Assembly (NCBI GenBank): GCA_028712665.1
Contig: JAQTRC010000005.1
Location: 1-43,337, forward strand
DNA: 43,337 bases
DNA from: Desulfuromonadaceae bacterium
Lineage (GTDB): Bacteria; Desulfobacterota; Desulfuromonadia; Geobacterales; Pseudopelobacteraceae
Reading direction: 5' to 3'
Numbering within the stretch: position 1 is the first letter of the stretch; each line of letters opens with the position of its first letter. The position numbers and the translations under genes are program-made. Below the pieces are notes generated by a model. The model did not search any database, was not told the origin of the DNA, and saw only the letters and a program-made list of their open reading frames with translations. Of the stretch, positions 38,988-43,337 are shown one piece after another.

Positions 38988-40916
38988 ATGTCACGGATAA
39001 ATTCCTCTGCCGAACTTGAAAAATTAAGGAAGAATATCTTATCAAAAAGGGATCCAAACAGGCCTTGTATAACGCTCTGTTCCGGTTCGGCCTGTCAGGC
39101 TACGCATTGTAAAAAAGTTGCTGCCGCTCTTGATCTGGAAATTGAGAAGCAGGGATTAACGGGTAAGGTGGATCTCAGAAAAACCGGCTGTCACGGTTTT
39201 TGCGAGAAAGGTCCCATTATCGTTATTTACCCTGAGGAGATATGTTATCTCCAGGTAAAGCCTGAAGACGTCTCCGAAATCATTTCGCAGACTTTGATTG
39301 AGAAGAAAGTTGTTGAGCGCCTGGTCTATGTTGACCCGAACACAGGTGAAAAAGTAACCCATGAATCGGAAATTCCCTTCTACAAGAATCAGAAACGGCT
39401 CGTTCTCGGTCAGAATACAAAGATTGACCCCAAAAGTATTGAAGACTATCTGGCCGTTGGCGGCTATCAGGCTTTAGCGAAAGTGCTCTTGGGGATGACG
39501 CCGGAGCAGGTTATCGGAGAAGTGAAAGCGGCAAGTCTGAGGGGGCGGGGAGGCGGAGGTTTCCCGGCCGGGATAAAATGGGAAGCTGCCCGGAACGCAA
39601 AGGGTGAGCCGAAGTATGTGATTGTCAACTGTGATGAGGGAGATCCGGGGGCCTACATGGACAGGTCCCTTATGGAAGGAAACCCTTTTTCTGTTCTTGA
39701 GGGTCTTCTTATCGGGGCCTATGCCATCGGCTCCCACGAAGGTTATATTTACGTTCGACAGGAATACCCCCTTGCGGTGGAAAACGTTACTTTTGCCATC
39801 AAGAAGGCAGAAGAATACGGTCTTCTGGGGGAAAACATCCTCGGCTCCGGATTCGATTTCTCCATCAAGGTGCATAAGGGAGCCGGAGCCTTTGTCTGTG
39901 GCGAGGAAACAGCGCTCATCAAGTCACTGGAGGGGAAGGTAGGCGAACCAAAAGCGAGGCCTCCATATCCGGCCGTTAAAGGACTCTGGGACAAGCCGAC
40001 AAACATAAATAATGTGGAGACCTGGGCCAATGTTCCGTTGATTATTAATAAGGGGGCTGCTGCCTTTACCTCGATAGGTACCGAGGGAAGCAAGGGGACC
40101 AAGATTTTTTCACTGGTCGGAAAGGTGAACAACACCGGTCTCGTTGAGGTGCCCATGGGTGTGACCTTGCGGGATATCGTTTACAAGATAGGGGGCGGAA
40201 TACCCGGAGGAAAGAAGTTCAAAGCGGTGCAGACAGGCGGTCCGGCGGGAGGATGTATGCCTGAGGGGCTGTTGGATATGGAGGTCGATTTTGACCAGCT
40301 CACGAAAGCCGGCTCAATGATGGGGTCTGGCGGGATGATAGTCCTGGATGATGCTACCTGCATGGTCGATTTCGCCAGGTACTTCCTCGGCTTCCTCGCT
40401 GATGAATCGTGCGGCAAATGTGTCCCGTGTCGCGAAGGCGTCAAGCAGATGCTTAAAATTCTGACTAATATAACCAGAGGGAAGGGAAAAAAAGGAGACA
40501 TCGAACTCCTGGAGGAGCTTTCGGAGGTAGCTGGAAGCGCCGCACTCTGTGCTTTGGGCAAGGGCGCCCCCAACCCGGTGCTAAGCACGATTCGCCATTT
40601 CAGAGACGAGTATGAGGCTCACATCAACGAGGGGAAGTGCCCGGCTTATTCCTGCAAGGAGCTGATCTCGTACTATATCGACCCGGGCAAGTGCCAGGCC
40701 TGTATGAGTTGCGGCAAAAAATGTCCGGCAGAGGCGATTCTTGGCGGCAAAAACCTGATCCATGTGGTTGTTCAGGATAAATGCACGAAATGCGGATCCT
40801 GCCTCGAAGCCTGTCCTCCACGCTTTGGCGCGGTGAGGATAATTTCAGGCGAGCCTGTTCCTCCTCAGGTTCCGGAAGATGCAAGAACTATAGTCAGAAA
40901 GAGCAAACAATTATGA
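38988..40916 (+). CDS. bamH: BamH, NuoF-like FMN/iron-sulfur subunit
   Basis: This 642-aa protein has an N-terminal thioredoxin-like [2Fe-2S] domain (CSGSACQATHC and TGCHGFC), a NuoF core with the nucleotide/FMN region LRGRGGGGFPAGIKW (about 185-199) and NCDEGDPGAYMDR, the [4Fe-4S] group CGKCVPCREG, and a C-terminal pair of ferredoxin clusters (CQACMSCGKKC and CTKCGSCLEAC). The layout matches NADP/NAD-dependent hydrogenase and formate dehydrogenase beta subunits. In the Bam complex it is the likely NAD(H) site. It overlaps bamI by 4 bp. Confidence 0.94.
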   Translation: MSRINSSAELEKLRKNILSKRDPNRPCITLCSGSACQATHCKKVAAALDLEIEKQGLTGKVDLRKTGCHGFCEKGPIIVIYPEEICYLQVKPEDVSEIISQTLIEKKVVERLVYVDPNTGEKVTHESEIPFYKNQKRLVLGQNTKIDPKSIEDYLAVGGYQALAKVLLGMTPEQVIGEVKAASLRGRGGGGFPAGIKWEAARNAKGEPKYVIVNCDEGDPGAYMDRSLMEGNPFSVLEGLLIGAYAIGSHEGYIYVRQEYPLAVENVTFAIKKAEEYGLLGENILGSGFDFSIKVHKGAGAFVCGEETALIKSLEGKVGEPKARPPYPAVKGLWDKPTNINNVETWANVPLIINKGAAAFTSIGTEGSKGTKIFSLVGKVNNTGLVEVPMGVTLRDIVYKIGGGIPGGKKFKAVQTGGPAGGCMPEGLLDMEVDFDQLTKAGSMMGSGGMIVLDDATCMVDFARYFLGFLADESCGKCVPCREGVKQMLKILTNITRGKGKKGDIELLEELSEVAGSAALCALGKGAPNPVLSTIRHFRDEYEAHINEGKCPAYSCKELISYYIDPGKCQACMSCGKKCPAEAILGGKNLIHVVVQDKCTKCGSCLEACPPRFGAVRIISGEPVPPQVPEDARTIVRKSKQL

Positions 40917-41560
40917 GCGAAGTTCTCTTACAGATTGATGGCAAGGAAGTCAGTGCAATTGAAGGCGCAACCATTCTGGAGGCGGCCCGGAGTGTCGGGA
41001 TAATCATTCCTACGCTTTGTCACCACGAGAAACTGGAACCGTATGGGGGGTGCCGGATCTGTTCGGTGGAAGTAGATGTCCGCGGCAGGACCAGCGTAGT
41101 TGCTTCGTGTCTTTTCCCGGTAGAAAAGGATCTGGTGGTAAGAACCGTATCCAAGAAGCTGGACCGGATCCGGAAATCGCTTCTGGAGATGATGCTGGCT
41201 CATGCCCCTGATTCCGAGCAGTTACAAGTATTGGCTCAAGAGTATGGAGCGGACAGGGAGCGGTTTGGAAAAGAGGCCTCATTTTGCATTCATTGCGGTC
41301 TATGCGTGAGATACTGTGCCGAGGTCAAGAAGAAGGACGCGCTTGGATTTATCGACAGGGGAGCCAGGAAAGAGATATGCTTTATCCCTGAGATAGCATC
41401 CAGAGAGTGCTGGGAGTGCAAGGAATGCTTTCCGCTCTGCCCGACATCGGCGCTTCAGGCAGCGTTTGTTTTATGCAAAGCTCTGTCATTCCCCCCCGAG
41501 ACCGGATCACAGGAAGAGGTGAATATTTCTACACTTCCAGTACGAGAGCAAAATGACTGA
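40913..41560 (+). CDS. bamI: BamI, NuoG-like iron-sulfur subunit
   Basis: This 215-aa protein starts at the ATG at 40913 that overlaps the bamH stop; the frame is open 44 codons upstream but that part overlaps bamH. It has an N-terminal [2Fe-2S] domain like NuoG (TLCHHEKLEPYGGCRIC and VASC) and two [4Fe-4S] groups (CIHCGLCVRYC and CWECKECFPLC). It lacks the large NuoG molybdopterin-like domain. It would link BamH to the remaining subunits. It overlaps the thioesterase gene by 8 bp. Confidence 0.92.
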   Translation: MSEVLLQIDGKEVSAIEGATILEAARSVGIIIPTLCHHEKLEPYGGCRICSVEVDVRGRTSVVASCLFPVEKDLVVRTVSKKLDRIRKSLLEMMLAHAPDSEQLQVLAQEYGADRERFGKEASFCIHCGLCVRYCAEVKKKDALGFIDRGARKEICFIPEIASRECWECKECFPLCPTSALQAAFVLCKALSFPPETGSQEEVNISTLPVREQND

Positions 41561-41990
41561 CCATTTCCGCTATTATCTGCGTGTTCGTTATTCAGATTGC
41601 GACGCGCAGAAGGTTGTTTTCAATGCCCGGTACGCTGAATACGTAGATATCGGAACTGTTGAATTTCTCCGCGCCAGCTGCCCGGATCAGAGTTTTTTTG
41701 AGTATCACCTCGTCAAGCAAACGATAGAATGGAAGGCGCCTGCCCGTTTCGATCAGGTTCTGGAGCTGTCGGTTTACCTGCAACATCTCGGCACGACGTC
41801 ATTTACGATCATAACGGATATTCGTGTCGCAGGCCTTGATCCTGTCATAGCCAGAGTCGAAACCGTTAATGTCTACATTGATGAGACCACGATGCAGAAA
41901 ACTGCAATCCCTGCCGATCTCGGGGCCGCCCTGGAGAGGGGCGCTTCCGGGGTAGTTGTTGACCATGCCGGGTATTTCGGGTCGATGTAA
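41553..41990 (+). CDS. 4-hydroxybenzoyl-CoA thioesterase family protein
   Basis: This 145-aa hot-dog-fold thioesterase has the signature YSDCDAQKVVFNARYAEYVD (about 14-33), with the catalytic Asp of the 4HBT/YbgC group. It overlaps bamI by 8 bp, so it is the last gene of the benzoyl-CoA operon. It may hydrolyse stalled aromatic or alicyclic acyl-CoA to free CoA, a housekeeping role in such pathways. The exact substrate is not shown. Confidence 0.9.
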   Translation: MTDHFRYYLRVRYSDCDAQKVVFNARYAEYVDIGTVEFLRASCPDQSFFEYHLVKQTIEWKAPARFDQVLELSVYLQHLGTTSFTIITDIRVAGLDPVIARVETVNVYIDETTMQKTAIPADLGAALERGASGVVVDHAGYFGSM

Positions 41991-42065
41991 AAAGTGTCGT
42001 TTGCAGTATATTCACCCTAAGTAACAACCGGCACAATTTCAGTAGATGATTCCCTGATTTTCCCC

Positions 42066-42095
42066 TTGACTTTCAAATTGGTATTGAGGTACTTG
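42066..42095 (+). promoter_or_regulatory. Promoter and operator of bamA
   Basis: TTGACT (42066-42071) is followed by GGTAT-TGAG-GTACT (42080-42093), which overlaps the -10 position (GTACTT or TACTTG). The geometry is identical to the promoter at 29248: in both, GGTAT starts 14 bp after the first T of TTGAC. Confidence 0.65.
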
Positions 42096-42195
42096 TTTAC
42101 AACAATTACAGTATTAAAACTCACCCCCAATGACTTGATTCAACAGTTGCGCTAAGCCAAACAATAGATCACATAAACACCCAAGGAGGAACTTA

Positions 42196-43337
42196 ATGTC
42201 CACAACTGACGAGATTATTTCCCGCACCGCCCCGTCGCACCTGATTGACCACAACCTGATCGACCGCGAAATCGAGAGCCTCTGCGACGGCATGGTATTG
42301 TATGAAAAACGCCCCGCAACCCGCCGTGACGGCAGTATCGCTACAGGGCTCTATAACGCCTGGATCATCCTGAACAACCCCAAACAGTACAACTCATACA
42401 CCACCGACATGGTAAAAGCCACCATCCTGGCCTTTCGCCGTGCCTCCGTCGATCGTGAAGTCAACGCAGTAGTCTTTACCGGCGTTGGCGACAAAGCCTT
42501 CTGCACCGGCGGCAACACCAAGGAATACGCCGAATACTACGCCGGCAATCCGCAGGAATACCGTCAATACATGCGCCTGTTCAACGACATGGTCTCCGCC
42601 ATCCTTGGGTGCGACAAGCCGGTGGTCTGTCGCGTCAACGGCATGCGGATAGGCGGCGGCCAGGAAATCGGCATGGCCTGCGACTTCACCATCGCACAGG
42701 ATCTGGCCAACTTCGGCCAGGCCGGCCCCAAACATGGCTCGGCGGCAATAGGTGGCGCGACCGACTTCCTCCCGATCATGATCGGCTGTGAACAGGCCAT
42801 GGTTTCCGGCACCCTTTGTGAGCCCTTCTCGGCCCACAAAGCCAACCGTCTCGGCATCATCGCCGATGTAGTTCCTGCTCTCAAAATCAATGGAGGTTTC
42901 GTAGCCAACCCGACCGTGATAACTGACCGGATGCTGGACGAATACGGCCGCATCGTCCACGGTGAATTCAAAAGCGGCCCCGCTTTCAAGGAAGGGGCCG
43001 CCCTGATCAAGGAAGGCACAATCGACCTGACCCTTCTGGACGAAAAAGTCGAAACACTCTGCTCCAAACTGCTGGACACCTTCCCGGAATGCATGGCCAA
43101 GAGCCTTGAAGAGCTGCGCAAGCCCAAACTGGATGCCTGGAACAAAAACAAGGAAAACTCGCGTGCATGGCTGGCCCTCAACATGATGAACGAAGCCCGC
43201 ACCGGTTTTAGAGCCTTCAACGAAGGGACCAAAGAGACCGGCCGCGAAATAGACTTCGTCAAACTGCGCCAGGGACTTGCCAAAGGGGCACCCTGGACGG
43301 AAGAGTTGATCGAGAGTCTGATGCCTGGAGCGAAGTA
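42196..43337 (+). CDS. bamA: 6-oxocyclohex-1-ene-1-carbonyl-CoA hydrolase BamA (stop codon cut by window end)
   Basis: The frame encodes 380 residues, and the window ends in TA, two bases of a probable stop, so the protein is essentially complete. It is a crotonase-fold enzyme with an oxyanion-hole segment AVVFTGVGDKAFCTGGNTKEY in outline (about 88-108) and VNGMRIGGGQEIGMACDFTIA (about 150-170). A C-terminal extension typical of BamA (about 380 aa against about 260 for ordinary hydratases) follows. It opens the ring after benzoyl-CoA reduction, giving 3-hydroxypimelyl-CoA, and is the standard marker gene for anaerobic aromatic degradation. AAGGAGG lies 7 bp before the ATG. It has its own operator-controlled promoter. 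Confidence 0.96.
   Translation, partial: MSTTDEIISRTAPSHLIDHNLIDREIESLCDGMVLYEKRPATRRDGSIATGLYNAWIILNNPKQYNSYTTDMVKATILAFRRASVDREVNAVVFTGVGDKAFCTGGNTKEYAEYYAGNPQEYRQYMRLFNDMVSAILGCDKPVVCRVNGMRIGGGQEIGMACDFTIAQDLANFGQAGPKHGSAAIGGATDFLPIMIGCEQAMVSGTLCEPFSAHKANRLGIIADVVPALKINGGFVANPTVITDRMLDEYGRIVHGEFKSGPAFKEGAALIKEGTIDLTLLDEKVETLCSKLLDTFPECMAKSLEELRKPKLDAWNKNKENSRAWLALNMMNEARTGFRAFNEGTKETGREIDFVKLRQGLAKGAPWTEELIESLMPGAK

Noticed and set aside
1-43337. CRISPR arrays, insertion sequences with transposase, and prophage genes.
   Set aside because: No regularly spaced repeats, transposase, integrase or phage structural proteins were found on either strand.

Overview
The window looks like chromosome of an anaerobic, aromatic-degrading Desulfuromonadota bacterium close to Geobacter. 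The reasons are a near-complete bam gene set (tungsten-dependent class II benzoyl-CoA reductase, bamB to bamI, plus bamA), many multiheme c-type cytochromes, NrfD- and cytochrome b-type membrane subunits, ferredoxin-linked 2-oxoacid oxidoreductase genes and sigma-54-type response regulators. All functional calls come from reading protein motifs; no database search was run.

Layout. (1) 1-1745: the end of a 2-oxoacid:ferredoxin oxidoreductase operon, followed by tRNA-Gln(CUG). (2) 1858-3370: an AT-rich stretch with a lone small membrane protein, a cluster of DnaA boxes and a decayed second copy of the tRNA-Gln 3' half. (3) 3368-4820: small proteins, three of them on the minus strand behind a sigma-54 promoter. 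(4) 5073-12022: two two-component pairs, each a histidine kinase plus an NtrC-type regulator; the first kinase has a periplasmic sensor with two predicted c-heme sites. (5) 12192-15868: a sigma-54-promoted operon with a 7-heme cytochrome carrying an EF-hand, a cytochrome b subunit, three small membrane proteins, a degenerate receiver and a 178-aa membrane protein. (6) 16187-21964: a second sigma-54-promoted operon with a 57-aa membrane protein, 5-heme cytochrome, Tat-exported 4x[4Fe-4S] protein, NrfD-type quinone subunit, 9-heme cytochrome, kinase-less heme sensor and a paralogue of the 178-aa protein. (7) 21975-25774: carbonic anhydrase, an HTH-receiver fusion and a PocR-domain hybrid kinase. 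(8) 25815-28924: MoxR/VWA pair, then a GNAT-Rrf2 operon. (9) 29248-43337: tandem-GNAT protein, bamBCDEFGHI, a thioesterase and bamA, which lacks only the last base of its stop codon. bamF is read through an in-frame TGA (selenocysteine).

How it fits together. The benzoyl-CoA half handles ring reduction (BamB-I) and ring opening (BamA). An almost identical promoter/operator (TTGAC, 8-9 bp, GGTAT-N4-GTACT) precedes both the tandem-GNAT/bamB block and bamA, and a related GGTAT-N4-GTACC site precedes the GNAT-Rrf2 operon. This suggests one local Rrf2 regulon that also controls protein acetylation. The respiratory half appears to be a sigma-54 regulon: four good -24/-12 elements precede exactly the units that encode a recurring family of small membrane proteins (five copies sharing a Q-x-x-P transmembrane motif) and/or the two cytochrome modules. 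The adjacent NtrC-type regulators and heme-sensor kinase are the obvious candidates for control. This small-protein/cytochrome/heme-sensor regulon is the strongest candidate for an undescribed system here.
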